This document shows, piece after piece, positions 37,401 through 47,328 of a DNA stretch of 64,000 nucleotides. Position numbers and translations under genes: made by a program. Where the stretch lies: NCBI GenBank assembly GCA_002007465.1, contig LNAC01000687.1, positions 223,783 through 287,782 of the forward strand, read 5' to 3'. This DNA is from Ailurus styani (Eukaryota; Chordata; Mammalia; Carnivora; Ailuridae). The notes beneath the pieces were generated by a model, which was not told the origin of the DNA, made no database searches, and saw only the letters and a program-made list of their open reading frames with translations. Position 1 is the first letter of the stretch, and each line of letters opens with the position of its first letter.

Positions 37401-37944
37401 ACCCTGAATCCCTGAGGACTAATGGGGAGCAGTCAAGCCCTCAGGAGAAGCTGCCAACTTCAGGTAGGTGGGTGGGCCCTGGGTGCCAAAGACGCCAGGG
37501 GTGCCCAGGCCCCAGGCAGAAGCTCAAGGATGGTCAGTGCTATGGCCCTGAGGATGCTCAGCTCTAACCCCAGCCACTGACTGAGCCTGAGGGCCCCCGG
37601 AGAGCCTGACCACCTGGTTCAGGTGACAGTCATGGGCAGCACCTTCCCAGGCCTTGCCCCTTCTGGGGGAGCTGAGTCAGGGTCCATGGGACAGTCACTG
37701 CCCAGGCCAAGACCCTCAGGGTTCTGGCCTGTCTCCCTCTGTCCAACTGCCCACTTCTGAGAAGGGAGAGGCAGCCCCCAGGAATATAGCTGGCTTAGCA
37801 CCCCTCTGCTTTGACCACGGGCCCCCCAGTGAAACTCTGCTTCCTCACGGTAAGATGCACCCCCCCCCGAACACCCCCACTCCCAGACCACATGGAGCCT
37901 GCCACTGGGACCAGCTTGGGAACCTCAGCACCCAATGACAGCAC

Positions 37945-38035
37945 CTCATCCTGTCATCCAAACCCACTTCGCAGATGAGGAAATTGAGGCTCACTTACAG
38001 AGCAGAAACTGGGGTACCCTCCCAGGTACCCAGAA
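37945..38035 (-). mobile_element. MIR fragment
   Basis: AACCCACTTCGCAGATGAGG followed by AAATTGAGGCTCACTTACAG is a clear reverse-oriented MIR core. Confidence 0.6.
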
Positions 38036-38499
38036 AGCCTGCATTTCCATACACCTCCTGGCTCCTGTGGTTAGGGTGCCTCCTAGAAGCAGACCCCCAA
38101 GATCACCAGCCCCTCCCAGGCCAACGTAAGGATGGGGAGCAGGGGGCAGAGCAGCCCAGCCTGCTGCATCGCCCATGGGGTCAGGGCCAAGGCCACTGGG
38201 TCCTCACATGGGTGGACAGCCAACTCCTGAACCAGGAAGGACATTCACCAGGCCCAGGAAGAGAGCAGTCAGGCCCATGGAGGAGCCTTAATGAGCTACC
38301 AGGCTCAGAGGAGCCTCAATCTTGCTAATGGTCTCATAGCCTCTAGCCTCGGAATGGAGAAGTATGAGGAGCTAATGAGGGAGCGCAGGCCAAGGGCACT
38401 CTCAGAGAGGTGACCCCAGGCCAGAGGTTGAGAGGGGCTGGACCTAAGAGCTTGGGCTAGGGGAGGGGTCAGGAGGAGCAGGGGCCAAGCCTCTGCTTT

Positions 38500-38600
38500 C
38501 AGGACCTTGGGCCTCAGTTTACCCATCCAGGTGTATCTTTGGAATAGGGGTGATGAAGGAGATGACACATTCCTGCTTTCCAAAGTGGGAAATGGGGAAA
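38500..38600 (+). mobile_element. MIR fragment
   Basis: TTGGGCCTCAGTTTACCCAT followed by a diverged GGAATAGGGGTGATG matches the forward MIR core. Confidence 0.45.
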
Positions 38601-38768
38601 CCAAGGCCAAGGCCATGCCTGCCAAACCCCTTAACCATGGTGGCCATCTGTGCCAAGCCACAGAAGGTCCCTCGCTCACCCCTGCACATGGGACTGCCAC
38701 CATCACCCCTTTATTTCTTCAGCTACTACCTCCTCTTATTGTTGTGCTCCTGAAAACTTCAAACTACC

Positions 38769-38783
38769 AAAAAAAAAAAAAAG
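38769..38783. repeat. Poly(A) run
   Basis: About 14 A. It may be a retroposon tail, but no convincing element body precedes it. Confidence 0.6.
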
Positions 38784-39751
38784 TTGCAAGAAGAGCTTAA
38801 GGGGCCACCTGCCTGTCCCTGGCCCACCACCAGGCACCAGATGCCACTCTGTCCCATCATCTCGTGGCAGGCCATGCAGAGACAGCACTGGCCCCAGTAG
38901 GGCTCTGGAAGCTGTGATGACTAGGGGGAGGAGATCTTGTGGCAGGCTGTGCGAGGTCCTTCTTGGAGGCCCCGGTGAAAGGGCTACACAGCAATGTCAG
39001 CTAGGACTCTGGCCCAGTGGGGCCTGGAACCAGGATCAGAAAAAAATGATTCATGTAAAGGGAAACCGGTCTCTGGATCCTGCACCAAGCAGGGCTCCTG
39101 GTATCCTCCAAGCTGCTATCCAGGGGTGGCAGAGTCCAGAGTCTCATGGCACCCAGTGCCAGATCTCCTTTGCCTGGAATTGCCCTCTTCCTCTTCCTGC
39201 AGTTGAAGGCTTCACATTGCTAAATGCACAAAACTATAGACCTTGAGAATTAAGGCAGCACTGAGCAACCACTCACCCTTTAGTGAGAATTGATGGATGA
39301 AGCAGTCCTGGACCAGATCCCAGGAGCATGACAGGCTAAGTCTGATGGTAGAGGTATATTCCCAGAGCCTAGAGGAGCTGTGGGCAATGAGGGGACCAAG
39401 GACTAGCTCAGAGGGGAAGAGGGTGTCCCTACCTACCAGCCCTGAGACCCAAAATTCCTGCAGGTATGGGGCAGTGATTCCTGGGCCCAATGAGACAATC
39501 TCGTGGTCACTCCATGAATCTCCCAGGGAAGGAGACGGGCTCCCCCCACCTGGCCCAGTGATTGGGCAAGACCCTACCTCTGCAAGTACGTGTGGGAGTC
39601 CTCACCTTCTGTGCATGGATAGCTCCCAGCCCTGGTATGCAGGCCTCAGGAATTTGGGAGTGGGGGGAACAGGAGTCCCACGGAGCCACATCCTGGCTCT
39701 CATGACTTGGCCACCCCAGCCCCAAGGTATCTGAATCATGCAGGACATCAG

Positions 39752-39908
39752 CCATTTAACTTTATCACAGTTACTTTGAAAACTATTAAGTGTAGTTATT
39801 AATCATTAAGTAATTATATCTGCTCTTGTATTAATTATCTGGCCATTGGGAATGTCATCAAGATTTAAGATTTTTAATTGTTAATACTATTTCCCAAACA
39901 CAAGGGAG
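39752..39908. promoter_or_regulatory. Most AT-rich islet of the interval
   Basis: About 155 bases contain CATTTAACTTTATCACAG, CTATTAAGTGTAGTTATTAA, CATTAAGTAATTATATC, TATTAATTATCTGG, GGGAATGTCATC and TTTTTAATTGTTAATAC. NK2-like TTAAGTG, several TAATTA cores and a TEAD-like GGAATGT are present. No repeat family is recognised. Strong candidate enhancer on composition; conservation not tested. Confidence 0.42.
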
Positions 39909-41057
39909 GCTTAATGCACTTTCATATATTCTCTCTCTGCCTGAGGTGAGGCAGAAGGGGGGGGTCCCCTTGTGTCCCAGAAGACACCTTCCCTGGTGCA
40001 GGGACAGGCTCTCCCCTCGCTGGCACTGCCAGGCAAGGTTGCTCTCAGAGGAGGGCAACCTGGGCCCTGTGTAAGACCCAAACTTCCCTCTAGAGATCTA
40101 TAGAGTCCCTGAACACCAGCTGAGGAGCATGGCCCACTCCCCAACATCCACACCCAGCCCCACAACCACCAACCTCCATGAGGCCCTCAAGCTGGGACAC
40201 GGCCTGGCACTGAGACCTACTAGGAAGATTGCATCAGAGGTACTGCAAGGTGACCCCCACGTGGCAGATACCCACCAACGACCCTGATGTCCCCAGGTGG
40301 GTCCCCAGCTGCCCATTCCAGGCCTGTGTGCCCCTGACAGGCCTCACCGACCCCTCAGCCCCACTGCTGTCTCCAGTACCAGGAGCTCTGGCTTTGGCCC
40401 CATGGCCCATGGCCCCCTTATCTGGCAGTGCTCTACTGTCTTTTGTGGGCATCACTTCACTTTGCCCTCGTGGCCTGCTTCACAGATGCAGCATTCGCAT
40501 CTCAAAGAGGAACAAACCTAAGCTCAGAGCCAGGAGACTAGCACAAGCCAGGCTCTACACAGCTGACGCTCTCCGGGCCACTTCCGCAGAGCACCTGGTC
40601 CCACCCCAAGCCACCTCCTCAGTTCCTCAAGCTCTGGCTGGGGGTCTGTGGAGAACAGAATGGCTGGGCACCTCATCTAGACACGCCCCAGCTCTGGAAC
40701 AGCCGCAGGGGCTACGTGTTGGCCTGGGTGACATGGGTGTGGATGAACAGAAGGACTAGAGGTTCCTCTGCCCATTCTTCTAGCTTTTGCGGCTCTCTTT
40801 GCCCCAGCATGGTCAGAGACAGAACTCAGGTCGGTGTTGAGACAGAGGGGGCACTGAAAGTGTCCTCGAACTGTGGACTTCAAGGGCCTAAGTCCTTCAA
40901 GACCTCCCTGAGCCTGCCCCTCTTTGCTTTCTGCAGTGTTGCCCCACAAATAGCCATGTCTAACATCCCTTCAGTGGCAATCAGAACAGCATGGAGGATT
41001 CTATGCAGGACCAAGGGATTAGTGCCGAGTGATGGCGGCCTTGAACCAATGCGAGTT

Positions 41058-42205
41058 TGTCAACATGGTGCTGCAGTTGTGGTGGTGACAGCATAGTTAT
41101 CAAAGTGATGGTCGAGGTGGTGGTGGTGGTGAGGGTGGTGATGGTGACGGTGGAGATAGTGAGGATGATGGCAGTGATGGTGGGGGTGGTGATGATGATA
41201 TCAATGGTAATGGTAATGGAGATGTTTGGTGGTGGTGGTGATGGTGGGGGTAGAGGTCGAGGTGGTGATGGGGGTGATGGTAGTGGTGATGGTGGTGGTG
41301 AAGGTAGGGGTGGGGTGGTGTAGTGATTTGGTGGTGATGGTGATGGTGGAGTTGACAATGCTGGTGATGGTAATGGTAATGGAGATGGTTGATGGTGGTG
41401 ATGGTGGTGGTGGTGATGGTGATGATGGTGGAGGTCGAGGTGGTATTGGTGGGGATGATAGTGATGGTGGTGATGATGGTAGAGGTGGGGTGGCGGTAGT
41501 GATTTGGCGGTGATGGTGGTGGTGGTGGAGGTGATGATACTGGTGAAGGTAATGGTAATGGAGATGGTTGATGGTGGCGGTGGTGGTGGTGGTGATAGGG
41601 GTGGAGGTCGAGGTGGTGATGGTGGTGATGATAGTGATAGTGGTGGTGAAGGTAGGAGTGAGGTGGAGGTAGTGATTTGGTGGAGATGGTGGTGGTGGTG
41701 GTGGTGGAAGTAATGATATTGGTGATGGTGATGGTAATGGAGATGGTTGATGGTGGTGGTGGTGATGGGGGTGGAGGTCTAGGTGGTGATGTTGGGGATG
41801 ATAGTGATGGTGGTGGTGAAGGTAGGGGTGGGGTGGCAGTAGTGATTTGGTGGTGATGGTGGTGGCAGAGGTGGTGATGGTGATAGTGGTGATGGTAGAG
41901 GTGGTGGTGGCAATGGTGGATATGGTGGTGATGGGGCGGAGGTCGAGGTGGTGATGGTGAAGGTAGGGAGTGGGTTTGTATAGTGATTTGGCGGTGATAT
42001 TGGTGATGGTGGAGGTGATGATGTTGGTATTGGTAATGGTAATGGAGATGGTTGATGGTGATGGTGGATATGGTGGGGGTGGAGGTCGAGGTGGTAACAG
42101 TGCGATGATAGTGATGGTGGTGGTAGGGGTGTGTTGGTGCAGTAATTTGGTGGTGATGGTGCTGGTGGTGATGGTAGTGATGGGGGTGAAGGCAATGACA
42201 GTCAT
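41058..42205. repeat. G-rich higher-order tandem repeat (GGT/GAT units, ~170-bp period)
   Basis: About 1.1 kb is built of GGTGGT, GATGGTG and related triplets, with almost no C on the plus strand. Landmarks recur: a TAGTGATTTGG-like motif near 41,325, 41,501, 41,673, 41,843, 41,985 and 42,145 (spacing about 142-175), and GGTAATGGTAATGGAGATGG near 41,206, 41,370, 41,549, 41,728 and 42,031. GGTGGAGGTCGAGGTGGT also recurs. This implies six to seven copies of a roughly 170-base unit. The His/Thr/Pro frame on the minus strand is its translation. Confidence 0.9.
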
Positions 42206-42404
42206 GTTCCTGGTGACAGCAGTTGCTGATGAAAACTGATTCTCCATGGTCCAGAGCTTTTCCAACAAGCCGCATCCTTGCCCCCATGCCCTCTCCCAGC
42301 TGCTGGCCCCTTTTCTGCCTGGTGGGCTATCCAGAGGAGGCAGGAAGAGGGAGAGCTCTGACCAGACTTGACAGGAGAGTGGTACGTCTTGAGCTCATAG
42401 AGAA

Positions 42405-42505
42405 CATTTAATCTTAGTTAAAAATAAATAAGTTCAATTATTGGAAAGGGAAAAAATAGCCTAGTATTTACTGCAAGTGAATCAAAGGTAATTACTCCGG
42501 GAAAA
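42405..42505. promoter_or_regulatory. AT-rich islet
   Basis: ATTTAATCTTAGTTAAAAAT, AATAAGTTCAATTATTGG, GTATTTACTGC and GGTAATTACTCC directly follow the G-rich tandem repeat. Candidate element with FOX and homeodomain cores. Confidence 0.35.
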
Positions 42506-42799
42506 ATCCCCTTTAAGGATTCTGGGCACTATCCCCCTCCAGTCAGGGTCCCAGGTAGCAGATGGGGTCAGTACGCGGGCCTGCAGGGAAGGAGCAGGGA
42601 GGGACCACCCAAACTCTCCCTGGGGGCGCATCCCTGCCTCTTCTTCCTCGGCCCAGGACCTTGACTGTCCCCAGGGTCCTGATGCATGCCCCCTGGAGGC
42701 CTGGGTACGGTCACACCCCCGCCCTGGCAGAAGCAAAGGGCTCTGGCCATCCCCAGGCCTTTGACTCACCCACTCATCGCTCACGTGCCGCGCAACCAC

Positions 42800-42865
42800 A
42801 CACAAGCCCTTCACCTCTCTGAGCTGTGCCCTCACCTGGAAAGTAGGTGATGAGGCAGCTTCCCC
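42800..42865 (+). mobile_element. Possible MIR fragment
   Basis: CACCTCTCTGAGCTGTGCCC followed by TCACCTGGAAAGTAGGTGAT resembles the forward MIR core. Diverged and short. Confidence 0.35.
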
Positions 42866-43059
42866 ATCAGGGGCTGGTCCGTGATAATGATCAGTGTCCC
42901 TGTGACCGGAGGCAGGGAGCCGCTGGTCTTTGACAATGACCTGTTTGCTGTGTAGACAGGGGAGACTTGCTGTCCCTCCCCAAGCCCCAACCCAGCCCAA
43001 GAGATTCACCCTGAGCACCTCCCTTCAGGGCCCCCCAGTGTCATTCTAAGATAGAACCC

Positions 43060-43266
43060 TGAGGAATACCTGGGTGGCTCAGTCAGTTAAGAGCCTGCCT
43101 TTGGCTTGGGTCATGTTCCCAGGATCCTGGGATCGAGTCCCGCACTGGGCTCCCGGCTCAGTGTGGAGTCTGCTTCTCCCTCTCCTTCTGCTGCTCCCCC
43201 TGCTTGTGTGTCCTCTCTCTGTGTGTCAAATAAATAAATAAAATCTTAAAAACAAAAAACAAAAAC
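43060..43266 (+). mobile_element. Carnivore tRNA-Lys SINE (Can-SINE/SINEC)
   Basis: It begins near CCTGGGTGGCTCAGTCAGTT (A-box region). B-box GGATCGAGTCC is at 43130-43140, followed by GGGCTCCCGGCTCAGTGTGG, a CT-rich segment, and the diagnostic tail AAATAAATAAATAAAATC and A-runs. This family is restricted to Carnivora (known). The body (CTGCTCCCCCTGCTTGTG) looks more like arctoid copies than the young dog subfamily. Target-site duplications are not clear. Confidence 0.93.
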
Positions 43267-43659
43267 CCCCTCAAGCAGGACAGTACTTACCCATACTTGC
43301 TGTGCACCAGGCAGCCTGGAGTTGGGTAGAAAAGGGGTTTTCAGGGGGTAGATCTGGTTTTCAGAACCAGATACAAGGCCAAGCAATCCAGGACAGGCTA
43401 GCCCCTGCCCCAGATCTGCATGCTGGGGGCCTGTGAGTGCTGGCGCCAGGCAGACCTCCCACACCCCACCTGGGGGCCTCCTTCCAGGCCCCTCCCTGCT
43501 GTGACCCGGCGGGGCTTCCTCCCCTTCCCATGGGGGCTTCCTCTCCCCTCTGTGGCACCTGGGCTGGAAGCCCCCACCCTGGAGGCTTCTGAGGTGACCC
43601 CAGGCCGTGAGGGCCAGCTCCCTGTCCCAGCACGCGTGCACAGCCACCGATGACTGGCT

Positions 43660-43862
43660 GCAAGGAGCTGGCGCTGTAATTAGCACAAAACGTGCTGCCT
43701 TTGCTGGGGAGGAAAATCCCATCTCAGAAATACACGGCCAATGCAAGTTCAATTTCACCCGAGGGGCCATAAAACCCTCTTCCAATCACCTGGTGCTGTT
43801 GGTTGCCAGCACCGTTAATCCTGGAAATGTTATTTAGAGCCAAGACATCGCTCCGGGAAAAA
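43660..43862. promoter_or_regulatory. Candidate conserved noncoding element
   Basis: Unique sequence with CTGTAATTAGC, AAGTTCAATTTCACC, CCATAAAACCC, CCAATCACCTGG, CGTTAATCC (OTX/PITX core) and TGTTATTTAGAG. It contains an inverted repeat GGTGCTG - 8 bases - CAGCACC near 43,793. Inference from motif content. Confidence 0.36.
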
Positions 43863-44139
43863 ATCAGGTCCAAACCCCACAAGGAGCCCCACTCAGGAGA
43901 TGAGCAATACTGGTAGGGGTGCTTGGCAGGGGACTAGGTGTCCATGGAAGCCACCGGGTCACTACGTCGTCTCCTTCCCCCACCAGTCTGCAGAGTCCTG
44001 GATGGGCCCATCTTGGGTGGGAAGACTGAGAGGCCAGGAAGCTCAGCCCCCCTGCACTCTGCCTGCCCCCACCTGACCCCGTCCTTCTCCTGGTCCCCAA
44101 ACCACTGCTGGCCCCGATCGTCCTCCAGAGATTCATCCC

Positions 44140-44350
44140 ACAACCCTGTCTTTAAAATCGTTTCCTTGATTACCGAGGGTAACAATGAAAACATGTAATT
44201 GAATCTCCAAGAAATTACCATTTTTATAACTTGCTCCCAGTTCCTGAGATAAATTAAACGTCTCCCTTGTATGGCGAGCCCGCTCGCAGCCCATCATTGA
44301 GGGATGATACTGCCCTTTATCATCAATGTGGGGCCTTATTAAGAAGAATG
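44140..44350. promoter_or_regulatory. AT-rich islet, candidate conserved noncoding element
   Basis: TCTTTAAAATCG, TTGATTACCGAGGG, GGTAACAATGAAAAC, ATGTAATTGAATC, GAAATTACC, GATAAATTAAACG, CCCATCATTG and TTTATCATCAATG lie in 210 unique bases. A SOX core (AACAATG) and homeodomain cores are present. Confidence 0.38.
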
Positions 44351-45293
44351 CCTCACACTGCCTCCCCGGGGGGCGCCTGCCGGCTCCACAGCATGGCCCT
44401 GAGTGGGCAGCTGTCGGCTGGAGAGGCACTCGGCCAGCACAGATTTGGGCAGGTGGGTGGGCACCTGGTCCCTTTGCTGGACAGCTGGCTTGATGGCGGG
44501 GAGGGAGGGATGGGTGTCTCAGCCTGGGCTCCCCAGAAAGCCAGGCCTGAGCCTGGAGGGAGGGAGGAGGTGAGGGAGGGGCAGCGGTGAGCAAGGCTGC
44601 CCCCTTCTGTTGACCCAAGTTGACCCCAGGGAGCCAACTGCCCACTGGGTTGGGCTGGGGTCCCGTGGGTCCCACCCAGGGGTCCCGTGGCACCTCAAGG
44701 TCAAGCACCAGGGGGGCATGGGGCAGGGCGGGCTGGTCTGTGCCCACAGGGAGCAAGGAGCAGGTAACCAGTTGTCCGAATGCTCGGTAAGCTTGTAAGC
44801 TAGTTCTTTGGTTGTTTGGTGGTCACAGCTAGCTAGTGGGTGAGTTATGCCCTTGCTGCCTAGGTGGGTGGGTGGCCTTTTGGGTGGTGGGAAAGTGGAA
44901 GCCCCCAGACCATGGATGGAGTTTGCTGCAAGTGTTTGCCAGCTGCACTCAGCGAACTTACCTTCCAACAAAGGGCCCAACAGGGGGACCGCTTACCTGA
45001 GAAAGCCGAACTGGGGGAGAGGGAAGGTGGTGTGTTCTCTCTGCTCTCAGGGGACAGGAGGCGTAAGACCCAAAGAGCAGCTTTCCACTGAGGACATCTG
45101 GGTGTATTGGGGCCAAGGACAAGAGCCTGGCGTCACCAGGGGACTGGGATGTGCTAACTCTGAAGGTCAGGTGGCCTTGGGGCCAAGCCGTCTGGCAGAG
45201 CAGCCAAGGGGACTGGAAAGAAACTGGCCGGGGAGGATGATGGGCAGCCCCAGGAAAGAACTAGACCTAGACCCCACCCCCCATCTCTCATAG

Positions 45294-45322
45294 GGCTTAT
45301 CTTATCCAGGGCTTATCTGGAG
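45294..45322. promoter_or_regulatory. Three GATA-factor sites in 22 bases
   Basis: CTTATC occurs at 45296-45301, 45301-45306 and 45312-45317; its reverse complement GATAAG is the GATA-factor core. The arrangement includes a short direct repeat AGGGCTTATCT. Binding is not shown. Confidence 0.35.
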
Positions 45323-46601
45323 GCTCTGGTGACGTGTTGGTCTTGAAACCTCATGGTCAGGTGGCAGAGTGTGACCTCAGTCCACTTTCCAGCCCTGTGT
45401 CCTGGGCCTGAGTGAGGGCAGCCCCAATGCCCCCTTAATACACCCTCTCAGCCAAGTGGGAATTGCAGCTAAAGGGATAGTCTATCTGGGGCTGCAAGGG
45501 ACAGTGAGGCTGGGCTCAGGCCCCAAAAGCCCAAGGTTGAGAGAGCCTATATCCCCCACCTTCTCTGGCCTGCAGTCCCATGCCCCAGCCCAGGAGCCCT
45601 TAGCCCATCCCCCAGGCCCTGCCCACTTCCCTCCAACATTACAGGTCCTGCCTCATCTTGATCAGGCCCAACCAAGAGCCCTCAGGGCTGAACACAACCC
45701 TTCAGCTCTCAGCCCCATACCCCAGAGACCCATCTCACCATGCCAAAGCCCAGATCCTAGCCTGGCCCTAAAGAACAGGTTCATGGGGCCATGGGGCTGC
45801 CCAGGGCCCAGAAAGCCTTGATAAGGGCTGGGTCACCTGAGAGGTGGAGGCCTTGGGAGTCCAGACCCAGGGCTGGGAAATCTGCACTGAGATTCCCCCC
45901 CAAAACCCTGGCCCCAGCAGATGACTAAACACCTGATGTGTCTCCCTTGAGAAAATAAGGGGGTAGAGGGGAGGGCAGCGGGTTTCAGGGCACACCCTCT
46001 GAGCCAGGTACTGTGTGGTCATGCCAAAACAGTGACAGTGTTTTGGCCAGCCACATGGCCAGCCCTCATCCCAGACCAAGGCCCATGGTGGCATCTCTGG
46101 GCACAGTGTCAGTGTCCTACCCTCCCCACCCCACACACACACCACTGCTGCTCTCGTGTCCCACAGGTGACTCCTGTCCTGACACTCCCACTGGCTCCAC
46201 TGTCCTTCTCCCTCCAGAAGGGCTCTCGCCTGCGCCACTTTCTAGCCAAGCTCCAAGCCCCAGCAGTTCCCGAGTGAGCCAGACGCAACTCCGGACCTGG
46301 GCCCTCCTCACACCAGCCGTGACTGCCCGCTAACAAATGGAGCAACATGGGGCCAGCCGGGGGCTGTCAGGAGGGTTCCACCTGGGGAAGGCTCATAGGC
46401 GGGAGTCCCAGGCCCTTGGGAGGAAGCAGGTGAGGGACCCCTGAGCAGGGGTCTGTATACACCCAGGCAACTTAGGTGTGAACAGTGGGTTGGAACTAGC
46501 AAAGGACGTTCTGATCCGAATGGCCAGCCAGCCACTGCCCTGGGTCAAGACGGAACCGCAAATTCAAGTGGGAGGAGGTTACTGCCTCAGCACTGTCCTT
46601 C

Positions 46602-46703
46602 CTCCACCAGGGGCGGCCCCCTGCCCTGAGCGGGGTGGGGGTGGGAGGAGCCCCTGAAACCTTCAGCCCGTCTGCGGGGTTGTGGTGCCATCTGGTGGTC
46701 AGT
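46602..46703. promoter_or_regulatory. Pair of CTCF-like motifs in opposite orientation
   Basis: CCACCAGGGGCGGC at 46604-46617 fits the forward CTCF core. TGCCATCTGGTGGTCA at 46686-46701 fits the reverse core (TGACCACCAGATGGCA). They are about 70 bases apart. CTCF pairs often mark domain boundaries (known); use here is inferred. Confidence 0.42.
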
Positions 46704-47219
46704 TCAGGGCCCTACACTTTGGCTGTCTGGCAGAGAGGAGAGGGAACACGGTGGCCCCCAGGGATAATAAATAGCCAAGCCTGTGACCACTCCAGGTCTC
46801 CCTACTTCACCAGACCCCCAGTTTCTCACTCAGATTCTTTGGGCATATTGCCTGGGTGCAGTGACGGGCCCCAGGAGCTCATGGCCCAGCCCTGTCTACT
46901 CCAGCAAGAGCCAGGCAGAAGCAGAGGGGTGAACAGCAAGGTGGACAAGCACTCAGATCCCGGCCCTGGTAAGGCCCTGGCAAAGTAACCCTGGCACTGG
47001 CCATCAGGCTCTCAGGCCAGGCGGACTCCCTGGGCACCACTGTCCAGCTAGCAGGTCACACAGTTACGGAAGTACAAAGAAAGGGGTGAGCCTGGCTTGG
47101 ATGGGATCTTCTGCGGGGTAGCCTCTGCGCCCAGGCAGGGGTAGGCACCGCCGATCCACATACCCTGGGGCACAGGGGCCCGGCAGCTCCCAGAATGAAC
47201 ATCCCCCGAGCCCGGAGCC

Positions 47220-47328
47220 CTCAATGCCTTGGCTGATAGTAATTTATTGGAGCTGAGCATCCCTGAAAGGATTTTCCTTGACATTCTTATTATCCCTCTG
47301 ATTCTTAAATAAAAAATGTGAGCAGTGG
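47220..47328. promoter_or_regulatory. AT-rich islet
   Basis: CTGATAGTAATTTATTGGAG, AAGGATTTTCC, ATTCTTATTATCC and GATTCTTAAATAAAAAATG. Unique AT-rich sequence in GC-rich flanks; candidate element. Confidence 0.32.

Noticed and set aside
41058..42205. Regularly spaced repeats resembling a CRISPR array
   Set aside because: A mammalian minisatellite whose intervals are themselves repetitive; no unique spacers and no cas genes.
41100..42287. 395-codon minus-strand frame rich in His, Thr, Pro and Ser
   Set aside because: It is the translation of the G-rich tandem repeat; neighbouring frames are equally open and equally repetitive.
43120..43145. tRNA-like A and B boxes
   Set aside because: Part of the tRNA-Lys-derived SINE; no full tRNA cloverleaf.
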